Source of the DNA: Climacteris rufus | Taxonomy: Eukaryota > Chordata > Aves > Passeriformes > Climacteridae | Direction of reading: 5' to 3' | NCBI GenBank assembly: GCA_013398175.1 | Contig: VZRZ01003209.1 | Coordinates: 514,842-578,841, forward strand | Length of the DNA: 64,000 nt | Shown: in pieces, positions 37,702-50,276 of the stretch | Layout of the letters: every line of letters starts with the position of its first letter | How positions within the stretch are numbered: the first letter of the stretch is position 1 | Notes under the pieces: generated by a model | What the model was told of the DNA's origin: nothing | The model's input: only the letters and a program-made list of their open reading frames with translations | Databases searched by the model: none | Made by a program: the position numbers and the translations under genes

Positions 37702-39350
37702 CCATGTGGTACCTGTTTCCTTTCAAGATCTGTGGGGTCTTTGTTTGAGCTGGGGCGGGTCAGTTAGCCTCTGTAGCTCTGGGGGATTCTTTGCACACAG
37801 TAAAGACAAGTTGGGTTCTTCAGCTTAATAACTGAGCAAATTTCAGTTTAGTTTACTAATTTCAGGAGAACTCTTTGGAAGAATCTGACCCAGGTAGAAT
37901 GGAGAAGCTGTTCAAGGCAGCTTCATGATTTTCTTGGAATCTTGAAGCAGAAGTAACACTTGTGGATGTAGCCATTTCTGGGAACTTGTATGCTCATCTG
38001 TATTATTATGTATCAGTTTTTAATTTATCAGGGAATATTTAAAGTCAGATTTCTGGCAGAATTCTGCCAGCAAACTGAATGTGCTATTGTCCAATTTTTA
38101 TAGTCATTCAGCAATATCCAGTAGGTGTCCCAAGTACACAAGGAATTTGTGCAATTCCTTTTTTATCGGACTTCTTTTCTGTTTGATTTCAAGGATTCTA
38201 ATACAAATGTAATTATTTAGCTTTTCACTTTCTTTACTATACTCTGAATCTTGCTACTACAATTTTCAGGTTACAGTTTGTATGTTGCATGATAGCAGGA
38301 AGTTATTATTTTGGAGCACATAGAAAACTGCTGTCCTTAATCATAATAAAAGCTCTAAAAGATTCACTCATGTAAGTCACACACGAGGCTGATTTGAGAC
38401 TTGGGGAATGATGAGGAGGTTTCCCTGACAAAACTGAAGTATTTCATTGTCTACAAAAACATATGAGGAAGTACACAAGAAGGAATTTCGGTTATAATTT
38501 TACTTTCCATGTAATTGATCACAGATTAAACACATTAATTATGAGGTATAGAGAAAAAGGTGTAGTGTCTTATTGCAAATATACATATGCAAAATGCATA
38601 TTATCTATCTACTGTTTTAATATTTATCAGTTATTTGTATAATTATTAGCTTTTTCTCAGATTACCAAAATAAGGAAAAAAAGAGTATTCTTCTAGTATT
38701 ATGAAATTGGTAAAGCTTTGAGAAAAACACTGGACATTTAGAACAGCATGTCTCTACAATATAAGTGCACCATATCTACACTGAGTTTATGCTGTCCAGA
38801 TCTACTTGCTTCAGAAGCTTCTTTGTCTCAGAATATATTATTAGATCCCATTCTTCATGCAAAGAGACATTTAGATATGGTAGCCGTATTTCATTATTTT
38901 ATTTAAGGAAAGAGAGCTATTCTAGTTCTAAGGAAGCCAGACATTATGAGAGAAAACAGACCTAAGAAGATCACTGAAATGTTCTCCTTCAAGTCCTTCT
39001 GTGAGAAGGCTTTATCATATGGGTAGACTTTGTGGACTCCTGTTGTAATTGGAAAGCTTGAGAGATAAGGTTGTACATGCAGTTTGTGCGGCCCCCCTTG
39101 AGCAGCAAAGGCACAAGGACTACTCAATTTAATCAGAGCAGCAGGCTTGTAAAAATGAGTTGCTAAAACACAACCCAATCTCAAGTATCACGTTGCTTGG
39201 CTTGTAAAAATGTGAAGACAGCTATCATACTGTTTCTAATTTACTCCCTTGGCCTGTAACTATGATAGTTCCTGTAACATTGTGTTAGTAGTGCTTCCTT
39301 TCACAATACCAGTATGAGATACCACTGTAGTGATGGTGGCTGCTCCGGCT

Positions 39351-39470
39351 TCCTTTCTTTCCCTTTCCCTTTCCCTTTCCCTTTCCCTTTCCCTTTCCCT
39401 TTCCCTTTCCCTTTCCCTTTCCCTTCCCCTTCCCCTTCCCCTTCCCCTTCCCCTTCCCTTTCTCCTTTCC
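39351..39470. repeat. Polypyrimidine satellite, (CCCTTT)n then (CCCCTT)n
   Basis: Ten exact CCCTTT units fill 39361-39420, followed by about five CCCCTT units to about 39456 and degenerate pyrimidines up to the gap. The minus strand therefore reads GGGAAA and GGGGAA repeats, with regularly spaced G runs able to form G-quadruplexes. The tract is also a homopurine-homopyrimidine repeat able to form triplex DNA. Long translated frames here encode only Phe-Pro, Leu-Ser or Gly-Lys repeats and are artefacts. Confidence 0.97.
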
Positions 39471-39715
39471 NNNNNNNNNNNNNNNNNNNNNNNNNNNNNN
39501 NNNNNNNNNNNNNNNNNNNNNNNNNNNNNNNNNNNNNNNNNNNNNNNNNNNNNNNNNNNNNNNNNNNNNNNNNNNNNNNNNNNNNNNNNNNNNNNNNNNN
39601 NNNNNNNNNNNNNNNNNNNNNNNNNNNNNNNNNNNNNNNNNNNNNNNNNNNNNNNNNNNNNNNNNNNNNNNNNNNNNNNNNNNNNNNNNNNNNNNNNNNN
39701 NNNNNNNNNNNNNNN
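39471..39715. other. Assembly gap (245 N) inside the pyrimidine satellite
   Basis: Both flanks are the same class of C/T-only repeat, so the true array is interrupted here and its length is unknown. Confidence 0.98.
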
Positions 39716-39841
39716 CTTTCCTTTTTCCTTTCCTTTTTCCTTTCCTTTCCTTTTTCCTGCCCTGCCCTTGCCCTGCCCTTGCCCTGCCCTTTCCTGCCCT
39801 GCCCTTTCCTGCCCTTGCCCTTGCCCTTGCCCTTGCCTTGC
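39716..39841. repeat. Polypyrimidine satellite, second half, grading into (CCCTTG/CCCTG)n
   Basis: CTTTCC and CTTTTTCC units continue to about 39755, then CCCTG, CCCTTG and CCCTTTCCTG units to 39841. The G that appears in each unit breaks the pure pyrimidine character of the left half. Confidence 0.95.
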
Positions 39842-39844
39842 CTC

Positions 39845-42265
39845 TGAATGTCAAATGATGGGTTCCTTGGAGAGCATTCCTGAAACCATATCTATGTTTT
39901 AACTTACATTACGAGATGAAAACTCCTTCTTTAATGATTAGAGTCTGAATAAGATAAATTTTAGAAATTAATGGTGTATTTTATGGTTTTGTTGTTTGTT
40001 TTTTTGGTTGTTTTTGTTTTGTGTGGTTTTTTTTTTTTTTTTTTAGGAGAGGAGGGTTTGTTTGTTTCTGTAAGGAATATAGCTCTTTGAGTAAGAAGAT
40101 GCTACCTTCAGGTGATCTAAGAATCAGGCTAAAAGATTCTACACTTCAACTTTGTGTCCTTGTTAATTTTGCTGTTAAACTGTCTCAGAGTTGACTACAA
40201 TAGGCTTTCTACATAACTTGTATTTGGCTTAAACTCCTAAATAAATCTTTGCTGAAATAAGAAAATACAGTCAGGTGATCTGTGCATTAGCAGTTATAAG
40301 CCTCAGCTTCACAAAAGTGAAACCATATGATAGCATCTAATAACTTTAATTTCTTCCATGATGCTTGCTAGAACGACAAAATTAATTCATAACTTGTCTA
40401 CTCAAATAATGCTGAAAATAAAGCACCTCGGTACTCAGAAATGTGTTTTGGTCAGGTTTATTTTTGTTTATTTGGGGTTTGTTGTATTGTTGGTTTGGTT
40501 TTGGTTTTGTTTTTGTTTTTGTCTTTGTTTTCTAATTGAGGGTTGTCTAAAATACACGTTTGAAAGAAAAAAATTGGAATCAGATGTGGGGTAGCATAAA
40601 TCAATGTTTTGGTTTAATGTTAGGATGCTTAATGAGTTATTTAATGTACTTGTGTATGGAAAGACTTGTTAATATGGGAAGAGTTCTTACTGTTATGAAG
40701 AGTTCTAATTGAAAAATACCTTGAAAATGAGGAATTTGTGTATGAAGTGTTTTCTACACCCAAAGATTAAAACTCCAACTAGAGAAAAGTTCACTAAACT
40801 AAACTTTCTTAAACTGATAACTTTTGTAAAAAAAAGTGTGTAAAATTTCTAGATAATTATTTAAATATATTTCAAACTCATTTTTCCAGCATGACTCGTG
40901 ATGGCTCCCAAAATTACTTGGTGTTTGCCAAGAAAATGTGAAGGAAAAACACATCATTATCCATCCTCATCAGTCCTTCAGGACTGCTTGTTTTTTTACT
41001 GGCTCCAAGAAAGTGTTTTTACTAGTCACTAACAAATTCTTCAGCTGAATCTTTTCCTGACATGAGGATTAATTACTGCTATATTACATCTTATGAGAAA
41101 ACAATGGCATTAAGTGTTAAATACTTTCCCCACAATACAACATAATGACCCACCTGGCAGTGCAGCTGCACAAAGCTTCAGCAGTTTTCCACAGAATTTT
41201 ATTTGCAGCCCCTAACTAGTGTGGGGTTTTTTGTTTATTTCTTTGGGTGGAGGTTTTTTGAGTTGTGGAGTTTTGTTTGTTTGCTTTGTTTTGTTTTTGT
41301 TTTGTTTGGTTGGGGTTTTTTCAGTTTTTTTAGTGCTTGGTTGCTTGCGTTTTTTTGTTTGTTTATTTTAATGTTAAGGTTGGAAACATTTCAAATCTTA
41401 GTTTTCAGCCATTCTGTTTCTGTGTGTGTTTCTATAGCACATTGCTCTCCTATATGGTCACTGTCAGAAAGAATCAATGTAGTCCTAGGGAATCGGGGAT
41501 TTTGGGTGGGTCATGTTATCTTACTGATAGAGGCCAAATACAATTTGAATAGTAAAACGTAAAATAGTAAAGAAATGCCAACCATGTTTTACAGATAGCA
41601 GTTTGACCTTCGCCTAATGTATACCTTAATTGTATGTTGTATGTAAACAGATTTTTAAAGTTGAAATGTTTAGTTATCCGTAAGACAAAACCTCATTTAC
41701 TGACTCAATTTGTACCTGAGGAAATGCCTATCAAATAGAATACTTTTTAATAAGTAGGTTTGTTTTTTACCGAATTTTCTCAACTAGCTTTCCAAAGCAA
41801 TAATGAATAAAATGAGAGTTTTCCGAATAATTGCCATGTAGGTATGCTGAATAATGCTAGTACTTTAATTTTCATTAATTTATGGTGTCTTTGTCACTAT
41901 ACAGACAAACTAACTCAGGTCAGTGTTACCCCAGGATTGCCGAGTGCAGGTCTTTGCCCTTTTCTTTCTCATGGGGACCAACACCAGGAGTTGCCTCAGG
42001 AACTGTGTAGTAACTGAGAACCCTGCTGTGGTGCCTGAAAGTTGATGACAGGAATAAGGTGGAAGCATCATCTTTTCCCACCAGTCGTGGCTCTCACTGG
42101 CCACTCAGTTGAATGAGTTACATTCAATACAGTGGTAGAGGCTTCAACCAGTACCAGGTTTTTCTTAGTGTCTTCTTTGTGAACTAACAATAGGAGAATA
42201 AATTGATTAAAATAATCAGACTTAGATGGAATAGATTTATTGTAGCCAAATAAAGCCTTTGCTAA
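39845..42265. other. Anonymous AT-rich sequence with three T/G tracts
   Basis: No gene supported. T/G-rich tracts lie at 39983-40065, 40450-40532 and 41220-41372. Frames at 40358-40594 and 41203-41562 are rich in Phe, Leu, Trp and Val only because they read through these tracts. Confidence 0.6.
41220..41372. repeat. T/G-rich low-complexity tract
   Basis: About 150 bp composed of T runs, TTTG, TTTTG and GGTTT units with few other bases, T and G on the + strand. Confidence 0.9.
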
Positions 42266-42269
42266 TGTC

Positions 42270-43345
42270 TGTTGTAGTTTGGGGCTGGCCAAACGCCAGT
42301 CACCTGAGAACAACCCTCCCCTGCCCCTCAGCTGGACAGAGGAGAGAAAATTTTAATGAAGAGTTCATGGAGTTTGAGATAAAGACCAGGAAAAAAACTA
42401 ACTAACTACCATCAAAGGCAAAACAGGCTCAACTTGAAAATATTATGTGGATTTATTGCTAACAAAATCAGAGGAGGATAATGAGAAATAAAATGAGCTC
42501 CTAAACCAGCTTCTTTTCGCCAGCCCTTCCCTCCTTCCCACCAACAGTGGGGGGAGACAGGGATGGGGTTTTTTTGGTCAGTTCATCATTCGAGATTTCT
42601 TACTTCTGCTACTTAGGGGGGGGGGAACTGGTTTTTCCTGTAAGTACTGTGGCATCAATCCCCTTCCCCAAATGCTGTGACGTGACTTTCTCCCACCAGA
42701 TAACAGTCCTGCCGGATACGGCTGCTGCTGTGGGTCACTCTGACGAGTAATGCAGTCCTTCCAAGGGCTGGTCTGACTCAGGGCAAAGTTTTTTTATCAG
42801 TTATGACTCCCACTGGATCTGGGAGCAGAAGCTTCATTATCTATGTCAACCTCCACTAGACCACAGGCTCCTCTAGGCATCCACCCCTCCTGCTTCAGCA
42901 TGGACATCTTCCCCACAGCTGAGGGTGTATCTCTGCTCCTTCATGAACCTTCACAGTTTCAGGGGGACACTGCATTAACATAGTCCTTACCCCAGGCTGC
43001 AGGGATATCTTGGCCTCAGTATCTGAAGCACCTCCTCCTGCTCCTTCTTCTCTGACCTTGTTGTCTCCATGGTTGTTTCTCTTACATGTTCTCACTCCTC
43101 CTCTTTGCCTAACTGGAACTAAAGCTGCACAGCTCTAGTTTGTTTTGATTTCTTCTTAAATATGTTGTCACAGAGGTGTTACCTCCCTCTCTAATTGGCC
43201 CAGCCATGGCCAGCAGCACATCCATCTTCAGAGCCATCAGGGATTGGCTCTGCTGGACATCTGTGGAAGCTTTGAGCAGCTTTTCACAGAAGCCACCTTT
43301 GTGGCCCCCCACTCCCAAAAAAATAGGCCCTGCACAACCACCACA
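42270..43345 (-). mobile_element. Endogenous retrovirus LTR, same family as 25008-26120 (minus strand)
   Basis: Read on the minus strand from about 43310, this matches the + strand LTR at 25008 in order: GCTTCTGTGAAAAGCTGCT, CTGCTGGCCATGGCTGGGCC, ACATATTTAAGAAG, AACAAGGTCAGAGAAG, GGAGGTGCTTCAGA, then CTCATTATCCTCCTCTGATT near 42470, with a mutated polyadenylation region beside it. The left edge near 42270 (TGTTGTAGTTTGGGGCTGG) and the right edge ACCACCACA near 43345 fit the LTR termini. The copy is diverged, with short poly-G and T insertions. No target duplication was identified. Short frames here are shadows. Confidence 0.85.
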
Positions 43346-43349
43346 TCAA

Positions 43350-46200
43350 TAGTGAGATTTCACAGGTTTTACTGGCTTTCATTTTCTTATTGAATTTGAG
43401 TTTACTAAATATGCCAAGAAAAACTCCTTGCATAATGTAGCAGTGTCATAATGCTCTTCTAACAATCCTTTCAATAAACAAGACCTGAATGGATTTTAAA
43501 AAAATATATTAAAAAATATATTCCAGGGGACTTCTAGAGGTTTTGTGGTTTTCAGACAGGGCTTTTGTTCCACCAAGTGATGATAAAATAATGATAAGTT
43601 TATTTGATCAAAGTTGATTCTGTATAGCATGTATTTTAGTGACACAGTGACATTCTGTCTCTTCCCATCACTCGTAACAGGAAATTATGATACACTAATA
43701 ATACACTGAGACAAAGTGTCCATGGCTATGTTTAAATCCAGCCCACTAATTTTGCTCTTTCCGATTGCAAAGTGGGTGAAATTTGTATTTAAAAGACATC
43801 AGATGTTCTACAACTTTTAGTTACCTTATAAACAAGGTGCTCTATAGAATCAGCAGACTTAATGGGCAGCTGCTGCAGGATGACGTGAGTATCTAAATTT
43901 GACTACTTGGGACCAAAGCTTGATCATCTTGGTAGATGAATGGGCAGGATAGACCCTGAATCCTGAGAAGGTTTATAGAGAAATGCACATAAATAAAATG
44001 AGCAAGTGTTGCTTTTACTATTAGCAGGTAAAGAAGAAGGGTGTGCATATATGTTCTGTGGTTAGATTCCTACAAAAAATTGCATAATCATACACTAAAA
44101 ACAAGATTAAAAGACTGACAGGGAGCTTCACTGAAGATAACAGAACTTGTGTTCACTCTGCAATAACAGTTACTAGTGAAGAAGTACAAGTTAACATATT
44201 TGAAATAACCTGAATGTATCAAGAAGGAACATGCAGATCAAGTGCTGGAAGATTCCCAGTCACCAAGGATGGATCCCTATAGGTCAAGCATTTTGTTACC
44301 TGTGGCATAAGTTCTGTAGGGTTCACACATGTTCTATTATACATTCCTTAGATGTGAAAATTAGGATTACACCTAACTCTTAGTTGGGAATAAGAGTTAG
44401 AAACTTAAATGGGGTTCCCAAATAATCAGTAATTGCCTCCCCACTGTTGGCTAAATTCCATCCATTCCCAGCTTATGTGTTCTCCATCATTACTGAATTA
44501 TGGAGTTGCCAGTCTCGGTGTCAAAGGTGCATTGCTTTTGCTTCCAATCTGTCTGAGAGGTTTGATTTGACAGAATAAAGTATATCATGGCACAGAGAAA
44601 AGAAAGGAATCAAAAGTTGGGATCTTTTCCAGTTCTTTGTCTTGTCTCAGATCCATACTCTTAAGGATAAAAAAGTTAGAGGACCCTCCCCTCCTCCCCA
44701 CCTCATGGATGTTGTGAGCATTGCTAATGGGTGCATCACTCAAAACAGAAGAAACTTGGGTCGGTAGCTATATTTTAATAGAAGTGCAAAGGCATGCCTA
44801 GTGTTTCATTAAGCACTTCAGTTTGACTTCCTAGCCTCAGACAATGCTATTACTGGCACTGATGCTTGCTCCAGTGAACGAGGAAAACAGAGAAGAGCAC
44901 GACTGGAGTTGTTTATTCTACTGTTCCAGCTGGATTAAGCTGAGTTATTCCCATCTCAGTGACATGCTGCAGACATAAAGGAATGTGGCTCTTATACTGT
45001 TGAGAAACGAGAACATTGATCTAAAATCTTTTTTTTTTTTTCAGTCCCTTATGCATAATGTGTTCCTTCAATGTTTGGTAGCTAAGTGAATCATAAACTT
45101 TTCATGCTCTGCAGTGGGTGTATTCATATGTAAAATTACTACTATACTTGTCATGAAATTGTAATAGGACATAGCACTTATCACAGCTGTGGACTTTTTC
45201 CCAACCACCTGAATCTCCAGGTGTGCCCTTGAATTGACAATAACAAGGTGACATGCTACTGTTATACCTTTGCTGTATTTTATAAAGTGACTGTCTGGAA
45301 AAATAGTTCCATATGAAAGGGTTAGTATAGATTCCTGTTTCTAACTTTATTCCAAGATTTACATGTTTTTATATGTTAGGAATTTCATGTGAAAACGTAT
45401 AAAACATAGGTGCATAAAAGATATATAAAGTTCCATTGACTTTATGGATTAAAATGTTAATTTTCAAGAAACTAATATGATCTTTTGCTGTTCAGATTAA
45501 TGAAAATATTCTATAAAATTTAAAGCAAAGCTTTTATATTATTGAACATAGTTTCTAGCTGCTTAATTATTTCTGTGTCAGTGTAAATCATGATAACTTG
45601 TAATTAGAATACTTGAATTCCACTCTATTTTCAAGAAAGGAATGAATGACAAATATAAATCTTCTGCCTTATGGAAAATTCATATGCATCCAGGGTTTTT
45701 TTAGTTTCACATCCTAATCACCGTCTCCGCATTCCCCACCCCTGCCAACTTGGAATTCCATTGTCTGTGTTTCATATTTCTCAAAATAGTCAATAAGGGT
45801 ACAGTTTATCTTATACAGATCATCAGCAGAAAGCCCTTTATTGCCACTGCATTTTTCTTGTAGTAGGAAGAGGAACATAGACAAAAGGAATCTTGGGTTA
45901 TATTTAGGACTACCTATTCTCTCTCTGCTGCATCTGTGTAGTTGTGGCTGCCAGCATCACAGTTAAATGGACTTCTGATGTCATTTTTTCAGATCCTCCA
46001 GAGGACATTTGGGCAACTCAATGACTTCAAATGCCATTATCTTGTTGGAATAATTTCAAAGGACTTTATCTTCACAGGTGTTTATTTAGCAACAATGTTT
46101 TATAAACTCCAGAACAGAAAAAAGTAATTTGAAATAAATAAATAGATTTTGAGGTGTACTTTGTTATTTGATTTCTATTAGTCTTCTTAGGCATCGGATG
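43350..46200. other. Anonymous AT-rich sequence
   Basis: No gene supported. It includes a 12-bp AAAAAATATATT duplication near 43499-43523 and the inverted repeat at 44373-44400. A splice-flanked 85-bp open stretch at 45993-46077 was considered and not accepted as an exon. Confidence 0.55.
44373..44400. repeat. Perfect 10-bp inverted repeat with 8-nt loop
   Basis: CTAACTCTTA (44373-44382) pairs exactly with TAAGAGTTAG (44391-44400) around the loop GTTGGGAA. No T-run follows that would suggest a terminator, and none is expected in this type of genome. Confidence 0.9.
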
Positions 46201-46202
46201 TT

Positions 46203-46260
46203 GGGGGGGGGGGGTTTTTTAGAGTTTTTCTTNNGGGGGGGGTTTATTAGAGTTTTTCTT
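46203..46260. other. Two-N gap flanked by a duplicated G-run sequence
   Basis: A long G run followed by TTTTTTAGAGTTTTTCTT precedes NN at 46233-46234. A second G run followed by TTTATTAGAGTTTTTCTT comes directly after it. The near-identity suggests that both sides of the join are the same locus, left unmerged by the assembler. Confidence 0.85.
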
Positions 46261-47500
46261 TATACTGACAAATAATACTGCAGGTGATGCAGTGAATCTG
46301 TTTTTTAACTATTCAAATTGTGTGTGTATTGTCACATCATCATATTTGTACAATTCCTGCAATTTTAAAAAAATATCCTAAGGAAATTAATAAAACTCTT
46401 TTTTCATTTATAATATGGACATCTTGGGCACACATGCACACACACATACACACACTTCCTAGTGATTTACTATTTTCTAGTGGGAGAAGGGAACCACCTG
46501 TTTTCTCCCATTTTTTTCTTTAAAATATACATGTTCATCTGTAATCTGCCAGGAACGAAGTATGGAAACATTGTCAGTTAGCAAACTACTGTCCTTCCTA
46601 AAATTGCTATTCCTGCCCTTGAGGTTAAAAGAGTTTGCTTTTTTGAGACCAGATTTAGGTGTTGAGTCTGCAGAGTTTTGGGTCCTACCTTACATCCACC
46701 AGCTTTTTGTTGAATCTAGGCTTAACCACGGAACTTTAGCACAGAGTCTCTTCTAAATAAGATCTTGTCATATCTGCAAACGGTAAAAAATGTGCATTGT
46801 ATAGGTATTAGGCTTAGCATTTATTTGTAGACATCAGCATTTTTGCTTTACCTGAAATTTCTACAGTTTTTACCTGTAAAGAATGTAATGCCAAAATCCC
46901 ATAAAAGCTGAATCTCACAGAACACATTGTGAATCACTGATAATCAATGAAGTAGATTTTGCCTGGGAATGTGGGATTTTAAGCTATGATAGTTAGTGAT
47001 GCATTTTTTCTTTTAACAATGAAATTCTAAGACTATAGAGGGGCCAATTTAGTTGTCAAAATGGAAAATCTTTTGAGATTTTGCCATTTCTTTTATTTAT
47101 ATTTTCCTATTTTTAGCAGAAAATTTGTCTTTAAAACTTGAAAATTACAGTTGTTATATGCTTAGGTCTATCTCTAGAAATAACTTCAGAAATTACTTGA
47201 CCAAAATATTTTACGCTGTTTGAAGTTCTACTTGCCAAAAGCAACCATGGAAGCTTTTAAACTGGAATGTCTATTGTGAAAAAGAATTTAAAAAAGAATT
47301 GAGGCCTAGAACCCGCAGGAACAGTCATGGCCAGTGAAGCTGTGCATGTAATGGAGGAATAAAACACTATTAACACTGTCATTATGTTTAATAGGAGTGC
47401 TGAGATCAGTTCTCACAATAGAGATGAAAGAAAAAAACAACCAACCTAGTTATAAGACATTACTGATAACCAAATACTTTGAAAGTGATTTCATTTTATT

Positions 47501-47524
47501 TTTTTCAATTTTAAAATTGAAAAA
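47501..47524. repeat. Perfect 24-bp palindrome
   Basis: TTTTTCAATTTT (47501-47512) is followed immediately by its exact reverse complement (47513-47524), with no spacer. Confidence 0.93.
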
Positions 47525-48895
47525 CATAATTGAATGTTATTGTGCAGCTAACTTAATTTTTAGCACTGGAGTTTAATCCAAGACCTGTAAATGGAAGATA
47601 ACACACATTTTTGGACATTTACAAAGGTCCAAGTGCACTGCTGGCAAACACCCCTGGGCTCTGATAACATTAAACAAAGAGAGTGGCTTCCGAGAAATAA
47701 AAATGAAATGCAATGCACTGAAAAAACCCACTATGTTTGGCAATGGTTTTCAGAAGAAAGTAAGCAATTTTGCTTATTTCAAGCTACAGAGTGATAATAA
47801 AAATTATCTCAAATCCTGAGAGGTTTGCAAAACAGAACAAAAAGTTGCCCTTGCACAGGTAGTCTTAACGTCTATTCAGAGAGCTTGTTTCTCCACAAAA
47901 TTAGACACAGTATCATGGTTCCAGATGCCTTGCTGAAACTGAGGCAGACTTTGCTTGTTCATTCAAACTTCTATTGAATAGTTCTGAGGATAGTTCAGAA
48001 CTGCATTGTCATCCTGTTTGCAAAGTGGTGTTTGCTACCGTTAATGTAAAAATAATTTTTGGGGTGGGTAATATTTAAATATGCTAGATAATGGTCACCT
48101 TATGAATTCATCTTGGATCTGTTATGTTATACTACTAAGACTAGCAAAAACATGGTAATGTCCCATATCAAATGAGAACATGTGTACATTATATTTCTTT
48201 TAATGTTATTTAGTTTTTACATTGCCCATGTGCTTATGGAAGTACTGTAAGAATGATAGTCGAGGCAATGGCCCTTTTTCACTTTAATTCAGACTTTTAG
48301 TATTTTTATAAAGTGAATCAATTAGAGTTACTAGAAGTCAAAGAAAGAAAAAATAGCAATTATAAATCTGCTAAATTTAGAAGAAAGCATGTAATAAAAA
48401 TCTGTCATTTAGTATGAAGAAATTATATATGTGCACTTATGAGTCTGTGTAAGTAGGTTTTTACAGAGGGAATGGAGAGAAACTAAGGGAATATTCATTT
48501 GTTTTTCCACATGGACAAATTATCTTCCTACAGCCATTAGCCAAGTAGACATATGGCATAATTTCACAGGAATTTATGTATAGCAAATTATTCATCAATT
48601 CCCTGTTATTACTGAAATATACATTCAGCACAGCACAAGTGTTCTGTGAGCTATTCCAAAAGAAAAATATGTAAAAATGTTTTGATAGGCCATGATGATT
48701 TATTTCGAAAAGTAAACTAGATATCTTTAGAAGTAATCTTAAAATTATTCTTTGGTTTTTGTTATTTTTTATTTTTAGTAGAACTTTTAAAAGAACTTGT
48801 AATTTCTCATGAGGCATCTATATGATATGAAAGGGCATAAGGAAGACCAAAAACTATCTAAGAAAATAATATATTTGATCTGAAGATAGTAATAA

Positions 48896-48961
48896 GCTGT
48901 GGCTAGTATCACAAGTGGCTAGTGTCACTAGCTGTGGCTAGTATCATGTGGCTAGCATGAT
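48896..48961. repeat. Imperfect tandem repeat of GTGGCTAGTATCA, four copies
   Basis: Copies start at 48899, 48915, 48934 and 48948 with spacings of 14-19 bp and small differences. Confidence 0.85.
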
Positions 48962-50276
48962 TTTAGATAGTTATGTCATGCTTATCCTTCTACTAGATGA
49001 TATCATTTTGGGGGAAAAAGATTAAGGCAGATAGACTGGAGTCCAGAAGATGGTATTCAGAAAGCCAGATATAGATTCTTTCTATGTATTTCCAGAATTC
49101 TGTGAAAATTTTGACTGTCTGATGATTAGATTAGATGCTTTTAGATGCCATACAGTGCCCTGGGTGTTTGAAACCAATGAATTCCTGTCTGAAAATTCAG
49201 ACAAAGTACATATGTCTAGGAGACCATGAAATAATACTTAGTGTAGTGACAGAGTTCTTTTTCTTAATTCCTAGATAAATCTTGAACAGACAATATTTAA
49301 TTTTTTAGTAACACTTACAGTAATTTTATTATTATTTTCTTGACTTATTTCTGTGAAGAAGTAGCTGTAGGATGGAAATAAATGCCAGAGCCAAAGGCTT
49401 ATTTGATTAAGCTATGGCAACAGCATTCATCTTCAAAAGGAAATCAAGATAATAGAGGGGTCTGGATGGACCAGGAGATTGATAATTGGTTATAAAGCTT
49501 TTGACCTTTCAGCTGTTAGTTCAGATTCAAGCTAAGTCAGTAGTGACTGAAAATCATTACTCTCTGATAGCAGTGGAATAGCTATGTGAAATGGGTGATT
49601 GGTTTTGTTCCAGTTTCTAGTGGACTGGTAGTCACATTGCAAAAATAGCTACTCTCATTGTCAGGGGTTTAAGGAAGAAAGGATGATAAAGCTTCTTTAC
49701 TTGCTTATCTTAGGAAGTATTTTGGGAAGTGAGGGATGGGAGAAGCAGCAGGCCATTGACACACAGAAAGCATCAATACCTACCTTCAGACTCCTGTTAA
49801 GGAATTAAAGCCTCCTGTTTTGTCCACATGATATTTCTCATTGACCTCAATAAAAGTGAAAGTTTTGTATGTGATGCAGCTCTGTACAACTTTATAAATA
49901 TATTTCTCATTCTCATGGATTGTTTTCAGTACTTTTAGTAGCAAAGAATGTGTGGCAATATAATTTGTTGGGGTTTTTTTGTCATTTGTAATTCACAAAA
50001 AAACTATTATTTAAGTAGTTTATATGAATCTATTTGACCTTGGAGTTGCATTTGGCCCGATTTGAGTGAATGGATGACTCGTACCTGAATCGAATTGCTA
50101 AAGATTTATAACTGCTTGTCTACGTTGGATTGTGTTCTTCCTCCTTAATTAGATAACCTGATGTTAATAATTAATGCCACCTTAAACCAGCATCATTTAA
50201 TCCTGTAAGAAATCATTTAGCTTGCTGGCAATTGCAAAAACCACAGAGTCATATTAAAATGGTGGAACATTTATGA

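Larger units (their letters stand above)
35330..39350. other. Anonymous AT-rich sequence
   Basis: No gene supported. It includes the T/G tract at 36935-37018 and the 16-bp tandem repeat at 37654-37701. The 93-codon minus frame at 38903-39184 shows no domain. Confidence 0.55.
46261..50270. other. Anonymous AT-rich sequence
   Basis: No gene supported. It includes a short CA-rich stretch at 46428-46456, the palindrome at 47501-47524 and the tandem repeat at 48896-48961. The 118-codon minus frame at 48461-48817 has no domain. Confidence 0.55.

Noticed and set aside
39285..39902. Open frames of 177-190 codons on both strands around the gap
   Set aside because: They translate a hexanucleotide repeat and a run of N, and give only Phe-Pro, Leu-Ser/Pro or Gly-Lys repeats.
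45993..46077. 85-bp open segment with acceptor TCATTTTTTCAG and donor CACAG|GTGTTT
   Set aside because: Its phase cannot join the 24.5-kb candidate, because in the required phase it has a stop. The translation is not clearly protein-like, so it is probably chance.
48896..48961. CRISPR-like array of short repeats
   Set aside because: Repeats are 13 bp, imperfect and nearly adjacent, with no spacers. The genome is a vertebrate's.
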